Shown: one piece after another, positions 11,040-25,463 of the stretch | How positions within the stretch are numbered: position 1 is the first letter of the stretch | Layout: every line of letters begins with the position of its first letter | Source: Rhytidiadelphus loreus | Taxonomy: Eukaryota; Streptophyta; Bryopsida; Hypnales; Hylocomiaceae | Reading direction: 5' to 3' | Length of the DNA stretch: 64,000 nt | Assembly (NCBI GenBank): GCA_947034895.1 | Contig: OX344763.1 | Location: 64,127,093 to 64,191,092 of the forward strand | Translations under genes and position numbers: made by a program | Notes under the pieces: model-generated | The model's input: the letters and a program-made list of their open reading frames with translations, nothing else | Database searches by the model: none | What the model was told of the DNA's origin: nothing

Positions 11040-13327
11040 TTATTTTAGAAACAAAAATTCGAAGCAAGAAGTAGGCCTGTCCTTTTTTGTCTTAGAATAC
11101 ATAGAGTCATGAAATTCACGTCGGAAACAAATGGGAAACCTGTTGTAGAAGTTGCAATTATTGGTGCACACAAGAATCCAAAAAAATATACTATTGGTGG
11201 TCAATTGCAATGACCTTATTTTAGAAACAAAAACTCGAAGCAACAAGTAGGCATGTCCTTTTTTGTCTTAGAAAATAGAAAGTCATGAATTTCACATCCC
11301 AAACAAATGAGAAACCTGTTGTAGAAGTTGCAATTACTTTTGCACACAAGAATCCAAAAAAATATGCTATTGGTAGTCAATTGCAATGACCATATTTTAG
11401 AAACAAAAATTCGAAGCAAGAAGCAGGCATGTCTTCTTTTGTCTTAGAATACATAAAGTCATGAAATTCACGTCGGAAACAAATGGGAAACCTGTTGTAG
11501 AAGTTGCAATTATTGGTGCACACAAGCATCCAAAGAAATATGCTATTGGTAGTCAATTGCAATGACCTTATTTAAGAAACAAAAATTCGAAGCAAGAAGC
11601 AGGCATGTCCTTTTTTTCCTTAGAATACATAAAGTCATGAAATTCACGTCGGAAACAAATGGGAAACCTGTTGTAGAAGTTGCAATTATTGGTGCACACA
11701 AGAATCCAAAAAAATATGCTATTGGTGGTCACTTGCAATGACCTTATTTTAGAAACAAAAATTCGAAGCAAGAAGCAGGCATGTCGTCTTTTGTCCAAAA
11801 AACTATAACGTCCTGAAATTCATGTCGGAAACAAATGGGAAACCTGTTGTAGAAGTTGCAATGATTGGTGCACACAAGAATCCAAAAAAATATGCTATTG
11901 GTGGTCAATTGCAATGACCTTATTTTAGAAACAAAAATTCGAAGCAAGAAGCAGGCATGTCGTCTTTTGTCCAAAAAACTATAACGTCCTGAAATTCATG
12001 TCGGAAACAAATGGGAAACCTGTTGTAGAAGTTGCAATTATTGGTGCACACAAGAATCCAAAAAAATATGCTATTGGTGGTCACTTGCAATGACCTTATT
12101 TTAGAAACAAAAATTCGAAGCAAGAAGCAGGCATGTCCTTTTTTGTCTTAGAATACATAAAGTCATGAAATTCACGTCGGAAACAAATGGGAAACCTATT
12201 GTAGAAGTTGCAATTATTGGTGCACACAAGAACCCAAAAAAATATGCTATTGGTGGTCACTTGCAATGACCTTATTTTAGAAACAAAAATTCGAAGCAAG
12301 AAGCAGGCATGTCGTCTTTTGTCCAAAAAACTATAACGTCCTGAAATTCATGTCGGAAACAAATGGGAAACCTGTTGTAGAAGTTGCAATTATTGGTGCA
12401 CACAAGAATCCAAAGAAATATGCTATTGGTGGTCACTTGCAATGACCTTATTTTAGAAACAAAAATTCGAAGCAAGAAGCAGGCATGTCCTTTTTTGTCT
12501 TAGAATACATAAAGTCATGAAATTCATGTCGGAAACAAATGGGAAACCTATTGTAGAAGTTGCAATTATTGGTGCACACAAGAATCCAAAAAAATATGCT
12601 ATTGGTGGTCAATTGCAATGACCTTATTTTAGAAACAAAAATTCGAAGCAAGAAGCAGGCATGTCGTCTTTTGTCCAAAAAACTCTAAAGTCCTGAAATT
12701 CATGTCGGAAACAAATGGGAAACCTGTTGTAGAAGTTGCAATTATTGGTGCACACAAGAATCCAAAAAAATATGCTATTGGTGGTCACTTGCAATGACCT
12801 CATTTTAGAAACAAAAATTCGAAGCAAGAAGCAGGCATGTCGTCTTTTGTCCAAAAAACTATAACGTCCTGAAATTCATGTCGGAAACAAATGGGAAACC
12901 TGTTGTAGAAGTTGCAATTATTGGTGCACACAAGAATCCAAAAAAATATGCTATTGGTGGTCACTTGCAATGACCTTATTTTAGAAACAAAAATTCGAAG
13001 CAAGAAGCAGACATGTCGTCTTTTGTCCAAAAAACTATAACGTCCTGAAATTCATGTCGGAAACAAATGGGAAACCTGTTGTAGAAGTTGCAATTATTGG
13101 TGCACACAAGAATCCAAAAAAATATGCTATTGGTGGTCACTTGCAATGACCTTAGTTTAGAAACAAAAATTCGAAGCAAGAAGCAGACATGTCGTCTTTT
13201 GTCCAAAAAACTATAACGTCCTGAAATTCATGTCGGAAACAAATGGGAAACCTGTTGTAGAAGTTGCAATTATTGGTGCACACAAGAATCCAAAAAAATA
13301 TGCTATTGGTGGTCACTTGCAATGACC
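11040..13327 (+). repeat. F-G-D-E cassette with 13-monomer spacing, interval 1
   Basis: This block begins with an F unit (GAAGTAGGCC, ACATAGAGTC) and a G unit. A D unit and an E-like unit (ATGTCCTTTTTTTCC) follow. The same four-unit cassette restarts at 13328, exactly 2288 bases (13 x 176) later. The cassette is conserved, while the units between are only partly collinear. Confidence 0.75.
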
Positions 13328-15967
13328 TTATTTTAGAAACAAAAATTCGAAGCAAGAAGTAGGCCTGTCCTTTTTTGTCTTAGAATACATAGAGTCATGA
13401 AATTCACGTCGGAAACAAATGGGAAACCTGTTGTAGAAGTTGCAATTATTGGTGCACACAAGAATCCAAAAAAATATACTATTGGTGGTCAATTGCAATG
13501 ACCTTATTTTAGAAACAAAAACTCGAAGCAACAAGTAGGCATGTCCTTTTTTGTCTTAGAAAATAGAAAGTCATGAATTTCACATCCCAAACAAATGAGA
13601 AACCTGTTGTAGAAGTTGCAATTACTTTTGCACACAAGAATCCAAAAAAATATGCTATTGGTAGTCAATTGCAATGACCATATTTTAGAAACAAAAATTC
13701 GAAGCAAGAAGCAGGCATGTCTTCTTTTGTCTTAGAATACATAAAGTCATGAAATTCACGTCGGAAACAAATGGGAAACCTGTTGTAGAAGTTGCAATTA
13801 TTGGTGCACACAAGAATCCAAAGAAATATGCTATTGGTAGTCAATTGCAATGACCTTATTTTAGAAACAAAAATTCGAAGCAAGAAGCAGGCATGTCCTT
13901 TTTTTCCTTAGAATACATAAAGTCATGAAATTCACGTCGGAAACAAATGGGAAACCTGTTGTAGAAGTTGCAATTATTGGTGCACACAAGAATCCAAAAA
14001 AATATGCTATTGGTGGTCACTTGCAATGACCTTATTTTAGAAACAAAAATTCGAAGCAAGAAGCAGGCATGTCGTCTTTTGTCCAAAAAACTATAACGTC
14101 CTGAAATTCATGTCGGAAACAAATGGGAAACCTGTTGTAGAAGTTGCAATTATTGGTGCACACAAGAATCCAAAAAAATATGCTATTGGTGGTCAATTGC
14201 AATGACCTTATTTTAGAAACAAAAATTCGACGCAAGAAGCAGGCATGTCGTCTTTTGTCCAAAAAAATATAAAGTCATGAAATTCACGTCGGAAACAAAT
14301 GGGAAACCTGTTGTAGAAGTTGCAATTATTGGTGCACACAAGAATCCAGAAAAATATGCTATTGGTGGTCACTTGCAATGACCTTATTTTAGAAACAAAA
14401 ATTCGAAGCAAGAAGCAGACATGTCGTCTTTTGTCCAAAAAAATATAAAGTCATGTAATTCACGTCGGAAACAAATGGGAAACCTATTGTAGAAGTTGCA
14501 ATTATTGGTGCACACAAGGATCCAAAAAAATATGCTATTGGTGGTCACTTGCAATGACCTTATTTTAGAAACAAAAATTCGAAGCAAGAAGCAGGCTTGT
14601 CGTCTTTTGTCCAAAAAACTATAACGTCCTGAAATTCATGTCGGAAACAAATGGGAAACCTGTTGTAGAAGTTGCAATTATTGGTGCACACAAGAATCCA
14701 AAAAAATATGCTATTGGTGGTCACTTGCAATGACCTTATTTTAGAAACAAAAATTCGAAGCAAGAAGCAGGCATGTCCTTTTTTGTCTTAGAATACATAA
14801 AGTCATGAAATTCACGTCGGAAACAAATGGGAAACCTATTGTAGAAGTTGCAATTATTGGTGCACACAAGAATCCAAAAAAATATGCTATTGGTGGTCAA
14901 TTGCAATGACCTTATTTTAGAAACAAAAATTCGAAGCAAGAAGCAGGCATGTCGTCTTTTGTCCAAAAAACTCTAAAGTCCTGAAATTCATGTCGGAAAC
15001 AAATGGGAAACCTGTTGTAGAAGTTGCAATTATTGGTGCACACAAGAATCCAAAAAAATATGCTATTGGTAGTCAATTGCAATGACCATATTTTAGAAAC
15101 AAAAATTCGAAGCAAGAAGCAGGCATGTCTTCTTTTGTCTTAGAATACATAAAGTCATGAAATTCACGTCGGAAACAAATGGGAAACCTGTTGTAGAAGT
15201 TGCAATTATTGGTGCACACAAGAATCCAAAGAAATATGCTATTGGTAGTCAATTGCAATGACCTTATTTTAGAAACAAAAATTCGAAGCAAGAAGCAGGC
15301 ATGTCCTTTTTTTCCTTAGAATACATAAAGTCATGAAATTCACGTCGGAAACAAATGGGAAACCTGTTGTAGAAGTTGCAATTATTGGTGCACACAAGAA
15401 TCCAAAAAAATATGCTATTGGTAGTCAATTGCAATGACCTTATTTTAGAAACAAAAATTCGAAGCAAGAAGCAGGCATGTCGTCTTTTGTCTAAAAAAAT
15501 ATAAAGTCATGAAATTCACGTCGGAAACAAATGGGAAACCTTTTGTAGAAGTTGCAATTATTGGTGCACACAAGAATCCAAAGAAATATGCTATTGGTGG
15601 TCACTTGCAATGACCTTATTTTAGAAACAAAAATTCGAAGCAAGAAGCAGGCATGTCGTCTTTTGTCCAAAAAACTATAACGTCCTGAAATTCATGTCGG
15701 AAACAAATGGGAAACCTGTTATAGAAGTTGCAATTATTGGTGCACACAAGAATCCAAAAAAATATGCTATTGGTGGTCACTTGCAATGACCTTATTTTAG
15801 AAACAAAAATTCGAAGCAAGAAGCAGGCATGTCTTCTTTTGTCTTAGAATACATCAAGTCATGAAATTCACGTCGGAAACAAATGGGAAACCTATTGTAG
15901 AAGTTGCAATTATTGGTGCACACAAGAATCCAAAAAAATATGCTATTGGTGGTCACTTGCAATGACC
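13328..15967 (+). repeat. F-G-D-E cassette, interval 2 (15 monomers)
   Basis: The F-G-D-E cassette restarts at 13328 and again at 15968, 2640 bases (15 x 176) apart. After the cassette the first units match those after 11040, but the rest differ. A unit starting ACCATATTTTAG without a preceding G unit appears near 15087, which suggests that parts of the cassette were copied separately. Confidence 0.7.
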
Positions 15968-17374
15968 TTATTTTAGAAACAAAAATTCGAAGCAAGAAGT
16001 AGGCCTGTCCTTTTTTGTCTTAGAATACATAGAGTCATGAAATTCACGTCGGAAACAAATGGGAAACCTGTTGTAGAAGTTGCAATTATTGGTGCACACA
16101 AGAATCCAAAAAAATATACTATTGGTGGTCAATTGCAATGACCTTATTTTAGAAACAAAAACTCGAAGCAACAAGTAGGCATGTCCTTTTTTGTCTTAGA
16201 AAATAGAAAGTCATGAATTTCACATCCCAAACAAATGAGAAACCTGTTGTAGAAGTTGCAATTACTTTTGCACACAAGAATCCAAAAAAATATGCTATTG
16301 GTAGTCAATTGCAATGACCATATTTTAGAAACAAAAATTCGAAGCAAGAAGCAGGCATGTCTTCTTTTGTCTTAGAATACATAAAGTCATGAAATTCACG
16401 TCGGAAACAAATGGGAAACCTGTTGTAGAAGTTGCAATTATTGGTGCACACAAGAATCCAAAGAAATATGCTATTGGTAGTCAATTGCAATGACCTTATT
16501 TTAGAAACAAAAATTCGAAGCAAGAAGCAGGCCTGTCCTTTTTTTCCTTAGAATACATAAAGTCATGAAATTCACGTCGGAAACAAATGGGAAACCTGTT
16601 GTAGAAGTTGCAATTATTGGTGCACACAAGAATCCAAAAAAATATGCTATTGGTAGTCAATTGCAATGACCTTATTTTAGAAACAAAAATTCGAAGCAAG
16701 AAGCAGGCATGTCGTCTTTTGTCTAAAAAAATATAAAGTCATGAAATTCACGTCGGAAACAAATGGGAAACCTGTTGTAGAAGTTGCAATTATTGGTGCA
16801 CACAAGAATCCAAAAAAATATGCTATTGGTGGTCACTTGCAATGACCTTATTTTAGAAACAAAAATTCGAAGCAAGAAGCAGGCATGTCGTCTTTTGTCC
16901 AAAAAACTATAACGTCCTGAAATTCATGTCGGAAACAAATGGGAAACCTGTTGTAGAAGTTGCAATTATTGGTGCACACAAGAATCCAAAAAATATGCTA
17001 TTGGTGGTCACTTGCAATGACCTTATTTTAGAAACAAAAATTCGAAGCAAGAAGCAGGCATGTCGTCTTTTGTCCAAAAAGCTATAACGTCCTGAAATTC
17101 ATGTCGGAAACAAATGGGAAACCTGTTGTAGAAGTTGCAATTATTGGTGCACACAAGAATCCAAAAAAATATGCTATTGGTGGTCACTTGCAATGACCTT
17201 ATTTTAGAAACAAAAATTCGAAGCAAGAAGCAGGCCTGTCCTTTTTTGTCTTAGAATACATAGAGTCATGAAATTCACGTCGGAAACAAATGGGAAACCT
17301 GTTGTAGAAGTTGCAATTATTGGTGCACACAAGAATCCAAAAAAATATACTATTGGTGGTCAATTGCAATGACC

Positions 17375-18956
17375 TTATTTTAGAAACAAAAACTCGAAGC
17401 AACAAGTAGGCATGTCCTTTTTTGTCTTAGAAAATAGAAAGTCATGAATTTCACATCCCAAACAAATGAGAAACCTGTTGTAGAAGTTGCAATTACTTTT
17501 GCACACAAGAATCCAAAAAAATATGCTATTGGTGGTCACTTGCAATGACCTTATTTTAGAAACAAAAATTCGAAGCAAGAAGCAGGCATGTCGTCTTTTG
17601 TCCAAAAACTATAACGTCCTGAAATTCATGTCGGAAACAAATGGGAAACCTGTTGTAGAAGTTGCAATTATTGGTGCACACAAGAATCCAAAAAAATATG
17701 CTATTGGTGGTCACTTGCAATGACCTTATTTTAGAAACAAAAATTCGAAGCAAGAAGCAGGCATGTCTTCTTTTGTCTTAGAATACATAAAGTCATGAAA
17801 TTCACGTCGGAAACAAATGGGAAACCTGTTGTAGAAGTTGCAATTATTGGTGCACACAAGAATCCAAAGAAATATGCTATTGGTAGTCACTTGCAATGAC
17901 CTTATTTTAGAAACAAAAATTCGAAGCAAGAAGCAGGCCTGTCCTTTTTTTCCTTAGAATACATAAAGTCATGAAATTCACGTCGGAAACAAATGGGAAA
18001 CCTGTTGTAGAAGTTGCAATTATTGGTGCACACAAGAATCCAAAAAAATATGCTATTGGTGGTCACTTGCAATGACCTTATTTTAGAAACAAAAATTCGA
18101 AGCAAGAAGCAGGCATGTCGTCTTTTGTCCAAAAAACTATAACGTCCTGAAATTCATGTCGGAAACAAATGGGAAACCTGTTGTAGAAGTTGCAATTATT
18201 GGTGCACACAAGAATCCAAAAAAATATGCTATTGGTGGTCACTTGCAATGACCTTATTTTAGAAACAAAAATTCGAAGCAAGAAGCAGGCATGTCGTCTT
18301 TTGTCCAAAAAACTATAACGTCCTGAAATTCATGTCGGAAACAAATGGGAAACCTGTTGTAGAAGTTGCAATTATTGGTGCACACAAGAATCCAAAAAAA
18401 TATGCTATTGGTGGTCACTTGCAATGACCTTATTTTAGAAACAAAAATTCGAAGCAAGAAGCAGGCCTGTCCTTTTTTGTCTTAGAATACATAGAGTCAT
18501 GAAATTCACGTCGGAAACAAATGGGAAACCTGTTGTAGAAGTTGGAATTATTGGTGCACACAAGAATCCAAAAAAATATGCTATTGGTAGTCAATTGCAA
18601 TGACCTTATTTTAGAAACAAAAATTCGGAGCAAGAAGCAGGCATGTCTTCTTTTGTCTTAGAATACATAAAGTCATGAAATTCACGTCGGAAACAAATGG
18701 GAAACCTGTTGTAGAAGTTGCAATTATTGGTGCACACAAGAATCCAAAAAAATATGCTATTGGTGGTCAATTGCAATGACCTTATTTTAGAAACAAAAAT
18801 TCGAAGCAAGAAGCAGGCATGTCGTCTTTTGTCCAAAAACTATAACGTCCTGAAATTCATGTCGGAAACAAATGGGAAACCTGTTGTAGAAGTTGCAATT
18901 ATTGGTGCACACAAGAATCCAAAAAAATATACTATTGGTGGTCAATTGCAATGACC
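17375..18956 (+). repeat. 9-mer HOR (1582 bp), copy 1
   Basis: Nine monomers, two of them 175 bp long, give a period of 1582 rather than 1584. The order is G, 5-A type, D, E, A, A, F, D, 5-A type. Positional checks: GTTGGAATTA at 18541 recurs at 20123, and TTCGGAGC at 18624 recurs at 20206, both 1582 bases away. The 175-bp units have GTCCAAAAACTATAACG, one A fewer than type A. Confidence 0.92.
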
Positions 18957-20538
18957 TTATTTTAGAAACAAAAACTCGAAGCAACAAGTAGGCATGTCCT
19001 TTTTTGTCTTAGAAAATAGAAAGTCATGAATTTCACATCCCAAACAAATGAGAAACCTGTTGTAGAAGTTGCAATTACTTTTGCACACAAGAATCCAAAA
19101 AAATATGCTATTGGTGGTCACTTGCAATGACCTTATTTTAGAAACAAAAATTCGAAGCAAGAAGCAGGCATGTCGTCTTTTGTCCAAAAACTATAACGTC
19201 CTGAAATTCATGTCGGAAACAAATGGGAAACCTGTTGTAGAAGTTGCAATTATTGGTGCACACAAGAATCCAAAAAAATATGCTATTGGTGGTCACTTGC
19301 AATGACCTTATTTTAGAAACAAAAATTCGAAGCAAGAAGCAGGCATGTCTTCTTTTGTCTTAGAATACATAAAGTCATGAAATTCACGTCGGAAACAAAT
19401 GGGAAACCTGTTGTAGAAGTTGCAATTATTGGTGCACACAAGAATCCAAAGAAATATGCTATTGGTAGTCAATTGCAATGACCTTATTTTAGAAACAAAA
19501 ATTCGAAGCAAGAAGCAGGCCTGTCCTTTTTTTCCTTAGAATACATAAAGTCATGAAATTCACGTCGGAAACAAATGGGAAACCTGTTGTAGAAGTTGCA
19601 ATTATTGGTGCACACAAGAATCCAAAAAAATATGCTATTGGTGGTCACTTGCAATGACCTTATTTTAGAAACAAAAATTCGAAGCAAGAAGCAGGCATGT
19701 CGTCTTTTGTCCAAAAAACTATAACGTCCTGAAATTCATGTCGGAAACAAATGGGAAACCTGTTGTAGAAGTTGCAATTATTGGTGCACACAAGAATCCA
19801 AAAAAATATGCTATTGGTGGTCACTTGCAATGACCTTATTTTAGAAACAAAAATTCGAAGCAAGAAGCAGGCATGTCGTCTTTTGTCCAAAAAACTATAA
19901 CGTCCTGAAATTCATGTCGGAAACAAATGGGAAACCTGTTGTAGAAGTTGCAATTATTGGTGCACACAAGAATCCAAAAAAATATGCTATTGGTGGTCAC
20001 TTGCAATGACCTTATTTTAGAAACAAAAATTCGAAGCAAGAAGCAGGCCTGTCCTTTTTTGTCTTAGAATACATAGAGTCATGAAATTCACGTCGGAAAC
20101 AAATGGGAAACCTGTTGTAGAAGTTGGAATTATTGGTGCACACAAGAATCCAAAAAAATATGCTATTGGTAGTCAATTGCAATGACCTTATTTTAGAAAC
20201 AAAAATTCGGAGCAAGAAGCAGGCATGTCTTCTTTTGTCTTAGAATACATAAAGTCATGAAATTCACGTCGGAAACAAATGGGAAACCTGTTGTAGAAGT
20301 TGCAATTATTGGTGCACACAAGAATCCAAAAAAATATGCTATTGGTGGTCAATTGCAATGACCTTATTTTAGAAACAAAAATTCGAAGCAAGAAGCAGGC
20401 ATGTCGTCTTTTGTCCAAAAACTATAACGTCCTGAAATTCATGTCGGAAACAAATGGGAAACCTGTTGTAGAAGTTGCAATTATTGGTGCACACAAGAAT
20501 CCAAAAAAATATGCTATTGGTGGTCACTTGCAATGACC
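18957..20538 (+). repeat. 9-mer HOR (1582 bp), copy 2
   Basis: This repeats the order and private markers of 17375-18956, including the two 1-bp deletions. A minor difference lies in the last unit: 18787-18956 carries ATACTATTGGTGGTCAATTG, whereas the unit before 20539 carries ATGCTATTGGTGGTCACTTG. A shortened third version lacking the E unit seems to follow from 20539 to about 21242. Confidence 0.9.
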
Positions 20539-21593
20539 TTATTTTAGAAACAAAAATTCGAAGCAAGAAGCAGGCATGTCTTCTTTTGTCTTAGAATACA
20601 TAAAGTCATGAAATTCACGTCGGAAACAAATGGGAAACCTGTTGTAGAAGTTGCAATTATTGGTGCACACAAGAATCCAAAAAAATATGCTATTGGTGGT
20701 CACTTGCAATGACCTTATTTTAGAAACACAAATTCGAAGCAAGAAGCAGGCATGTCGTCTTTTGTCCAAAAAACTATAACGTCCTGAAATTCATGTCGGA
20801 AACAAATGGGAAACCTGTTGTAGAAGTTGCAATTATTGGTGCACACAAGAATCCAAAAAAATATGCTATTGGTGGTCACTTGCAATGACCTTATTTTAGA
20901 AACAAAAATTCGAAGCAAGAAGCAGGCATGTCGTCTTTTGTCCAAAAAACTATAACGTCCTGAAATTCATGTCGGAAACAAATGGGAAACCTGTTGTAGA
21001 AGTTGCAATTATTGGTGCACACAAGAATCCAAAAAAATATGCTATTGGTGGTCACTTGCAATGACCTTATTTTAGAAACAAAAATTCGAAGCAAGAAGCA
21101 GGCCTGTCCTTTTTTGTCTTAGAATACATAGAGTCATGAAATTCACGTCGGAAACAAATGGGAAACCTGTTGTAGAAGTTGCAATTATTGGTGCACACAA
21201 GAATCCAAAAAAATATACTATTGGTGGTCAATTGCAATGACCTTATTTTAGAAACAAAAATTCGAAGCAAGAAGCAGGCCTGTCCTTTTTTTCCTTAGAA
21301 TACATAAAGTCATGAAATTCACGTCGGAAACAAATGGGAAACCTGTTGTAGAAGTTGCAATTATTGGTGCACACAAGAATCCAAAAAAATATGCTATTGG
21401 TGGTCACTTGCAATGACCTTATTTTAGAAATAAAAATTCGAAGCAAGAAGCAGGCATGTCGTCTTTTGTCCAAAAACTATAACGTCCTGAAATTCATGTC
21501 GGAAACAAATGGGAAACCTGTTGTAGAAGTTGCAATTATTGGTGCACACAAGAATCCAAAAAAATATGCTATTGGTGGTCACTTGCAATGACC

Positions 21594-23527
21594 TTATTTT
21601 AGAAACAAAAATTCGAAGCAAGAAGCAGGCATGTCTTCTTTTGTCTTAGAATACATAAAGTCATGAAATTCACGTCGGAAACAAATGGGAAACCTGTTGT
21701 AGAAGTTGCAATTATTGGTGCACACAAGAATCCAAAGAAATATGCTATTGGTAGTCAATTGCAATGACCTTATTTTAGAAACAAAAATTCGAAGCAAGAA
21801 GCAGGCCTGTCCTTTTTTTCCTTAGAATACATAAAGTCATGAAATTCACGTCGGAAACAAATGGGAAACCTGTTGTAGAAGTTGCAATTATTGGTGCACA
21901 CAAGAATCCAAAAAAATATGCTATTGGTGGTCACTTGCAATGACCTTATTTTAGAAACAAAAATTCGAAGCAAGAAGCAGGCATGTCGTCTTTTGTCCAA
22001 AAACTATAACGTCCTGAAATTCATGTCGGAAACAAATGGGAAACCTGTTGTAGAAGTTGCAATTATTGGTGCACACAAGAATCCAAAAAAATATGCTATT
22101 GGTGGTCAATTGCAATGACCTTATTTTAGAAACAAAAATTCGAAGCAAGAAGCAGGCATGTCTTCTTTTGTCTTAGAATACATAAAGTCATGAAATTCAC
22201 GTCGGAAACAAATGGGAAACCTGTTGTAGAAGTTGCAATTATTGGTGCACACAAGAATCCAAAGAAATATGCTATTGGTAGTCAATTGCAATGACCTTAT
22301 TTTAGAAACAAAAATTCGAAGCAAGAAGCAGGCCTGTCCTTTTTTTCCTTAGAATACATAAAGTCATGAAATTCACGTCGGAAACAAATGGGAAACCTGT
22401 TGTAGAAGTTGCAATTATTGGTGCACACAAGAATCCAAAAAAATATGCTATTGGTGGTCACTTGCAATGACCTTATTTTAGAAACAAAAATTCGAAGCAA
22501 GAAGCAGGCATGTCTTCTTTTGTCTTAGAATACATAAAGTCATGAAATTCACGTCGGAAACAAATGGGAAACCTGTTGTAGAAGTTGCAATTATTGGTGC
22601 ACACAAGAATCCAAAGAAATATGCTATTGGTAGTCAATTGCAATGACCTTATTTTAGAAACAAAAATTCGAAGCAAGAAGCAGGCCTGTCCTTTTTTGTC
22701 TTAGAATACATAAAGTCATGAAATTCACGTCGGAAACAAATGGGAAACCTGTTGTAGAAGTTGCAATTATTGGTGCACACAAGAATCCAAAAAAATATGC
22801 TATTGGTGGTCACTTGCAATGACCTTATTTTAGAAACAAAAATTCGAAGCAAGAAGCAGGCCTGTCCTTTTTTGTCTTAGAATACATAGAGTCATGAAAT
22901 TCACGTCGGAAACAAATGGGAAACCTGTTGTAGAAGTTGCAATTATTGGTGCACACAAGAATCCAAAAAAATATGCTATTGGTGGTCACTTGCAATGACC
23001 TTATTTTAGAAACAAAAATTCGAAGCAAGAAGCAGGCATGTCGTCTTTTGTCCAAAAACTATAACGTCCTGAAATTCATGTCGGAAACAAATGGGAAACC
23101 TGTTGTAGAAGTTGCAATTATTGGTGCACACAAGAATCCAAAAAAATATGCTATTGGTGGTCACTTGCAATGACCTTATTTTAGAAACAAAAATTCGAAG
23201 CAAGAAGCAGGCATGTCTTCTTTTGTCTTAGAATACATAAAGTCATGAAATTCACGTCGGAAACAAATGGGAAACCTGTTGTAGAAGTTGCAATTATTGG
23301 TGCACACAAGAATCCAAAGAAATATGCTATTGGTAGTCAATTGCAATGACCTTATTTTAGAAACAAAAATTCGAAGCAAGAAGCAGGCCTGTCCTTTTTT
23401 TCCTTAGAATACATAAAGTCATGAAATTCACGTCGGAAACAAATGGGAAACCTGTTGTAGAAGTTGCAATTATTGGTGCACACAAGAATCCAAAAAAATA
23501 TGCTATTGGTGGTCACTTGCAATGACC
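21594..23527 (+). repeat. Short-period mixture of D, E and 5-A units
   Basis: D and E units alternate and 5-A (175-bp) units are interspersed. D-E-(5-A) is 527 bp from 21594 to 22121, and a six-unit group, 1055 bp, runs from 22121 to 23176. The D-E pair then repeats at 23176 and 23528. Small duplications of 2, 3 and 6 units appear to be superimposed here. Confidence 0.7.
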
Positions 23528-25463
23528 TTATTTTAGAAACAAAAATTCGAAGCAAGAAGCAGGCATGTCTTCTTTTGTCTTAGAATACATAAAGTCATGA
23601 AATTCACGTCGGAAACAAATGGGAAACCTGTTGTAGAAGTTGCAATTATTGGTGCACACAAGAATCCAAAGAAATATGCTATTGGTAGTCAATTGCAATG
23701 ACCTTATTTTAGAAACAAAAATTCGAAGCAAGAAGCAGGCCTGTCCTTTTTTTCCTTAGAATACATAAAGTCATGAAATTCACGTCGGAAACAAATGGGA
23801 AACCTGTTGTAGAAGTTGCAATTATTGGTGCACACAAGAATCCAAAAAAATATGCTATTGGTGGTCACTTGCAATGACCTTATTTTAGAAACAAAAATTC
23901 GAAGCAAGAAGCAGGCCTGTCCTTTTTTGTCTTAGAATACATAGAGTCATGAAATTCACGTCGGAAACAAATGGGAAACCTGTTGTAGAAGTTGCAATTA
24001 TTGGTGCACACAAGAATCCAAAAAAATATGCTATTGGTAGTCAATTGCAATGACCTTATTTTAGAAACAAAAATTCGAAGCAAGAAGCAGGCATGTCTTC
24101 TTTTGTCTTAGAATACATAAAGTCATGAAATTCACGTCGGAAACAAATGGGAAACCTATTGTAGATGTTGCAATTATTGGTGCACACAAGAATCCAAAAA
24201 AATATGCTATTGGTGGTCAATTGCAATGACCTTATTTTAGAAACAAAAATTCGAAGCAAGAAGCAGGCGTGTCCTTTTTTGTCTTAGAATACATAAAGTC
24301 ATGAAATTCACGTCGGAAACAAATGGGAAACCTGTTGTAGAAGTTGCAATTATTGGTGCACACAAGAATCCAAAAAAATATGCTATTGGTGGTCACTTGC
24401 AATGACCTTATTTTAGAAACAAAAATTCGAAGCAAGAAGCAGGCATGTCGTCTTTTGTCCAAAAAACTATAACGTCCTGAAATTCATGTCGGAAACAAAT
24501 GGGAAACCTGTTGTAGAAGTTGCAATTATTGGTGCACACAAGAATCCAAAAAAATATGCTATTGGTGGTCACTTGCAATGACCTTATTTTAGAAACAAAA
24601 ATTCGAAGCAAGAAGCAGGCATGTCGTCTTTTGTCCAAAAAACTATAACGTCCTGAAATTCATGTCGGAAACAAATGGGAAACCTGTTGTAGAAGTTGCA
24701 ATTATTGGTGCACACAAGAATCCAAAAAAATATGCTATTGGTGGTCACTTGCAATGACCTTATTTTAGAAACAAAAATTCGAAGCAAGAAGCAGGCATGT
24801 CGTCTTTTGTCCAAAGAAATATAACGTCCTGAAATTCACGTCGGAAACAAATGGGAAACCTGTTGTAGAAGTTGCAATTATTGGTGCACACAAGAATCCA
24901 AAAAAATATGCTATTGGTGGTCACTTGCAATGACCTTATTTTAGAAACAAAAATTCGAAGCAAGAAGCAGGCGTGTCCTTTTTTGTCTTAGAATACATAA
25001 AGTCATGAAATTCACGTCGGAAACAAATGGGAAACCTGTTGTAGAAGTTGCAATTATTGGTGCACACAAGAATCCAAAAAAATATGCTATTGGTGGTCAC
25101 TTGCAATGACCTTATTTTAGAAACAAAAATTCGAAGCAAGAAGCAGGCATGTCGTCTTTTGTCCAAAAAACTATAACGTCCTGAAATTCATGTCGGAAAC
25201 AAATGGGAAACCTGTTGTAGAAGTTGCAATTATTGGTGCACACAAGAATCCAAAAAAATATGCTATTGGTGGTCACTTGCAATGACCTTATTTTAGAAAC
25301 AAAAATTCGAAGCAAGAAGCAGGCATGTCGTCTTTTGTCCAAAGAAATATAACGTCCTGAAATTCACGTCGGAAACAAATGGGAAACCTGTTGTAGAAGT
25401 TGCAATTATTGGTGCACACAAGAATCCAAAAAAATATGCTATTGGTGGTCACTTGCAATGACC
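23528..25463 (+). repeat. 11-mer HOR (1936 bp), copy 1
   Basis: The unit order is D, E, F, D, T, A, A, H, T, A, H. T carries GGCGTGTCC and H carries CCAAAGAAATATAACG. The marker GTAGATGTTGC puts GATGTTG at 24164 and again at 26100, exactly 1936 bases (11 x 176) later. Confidence 0.92.
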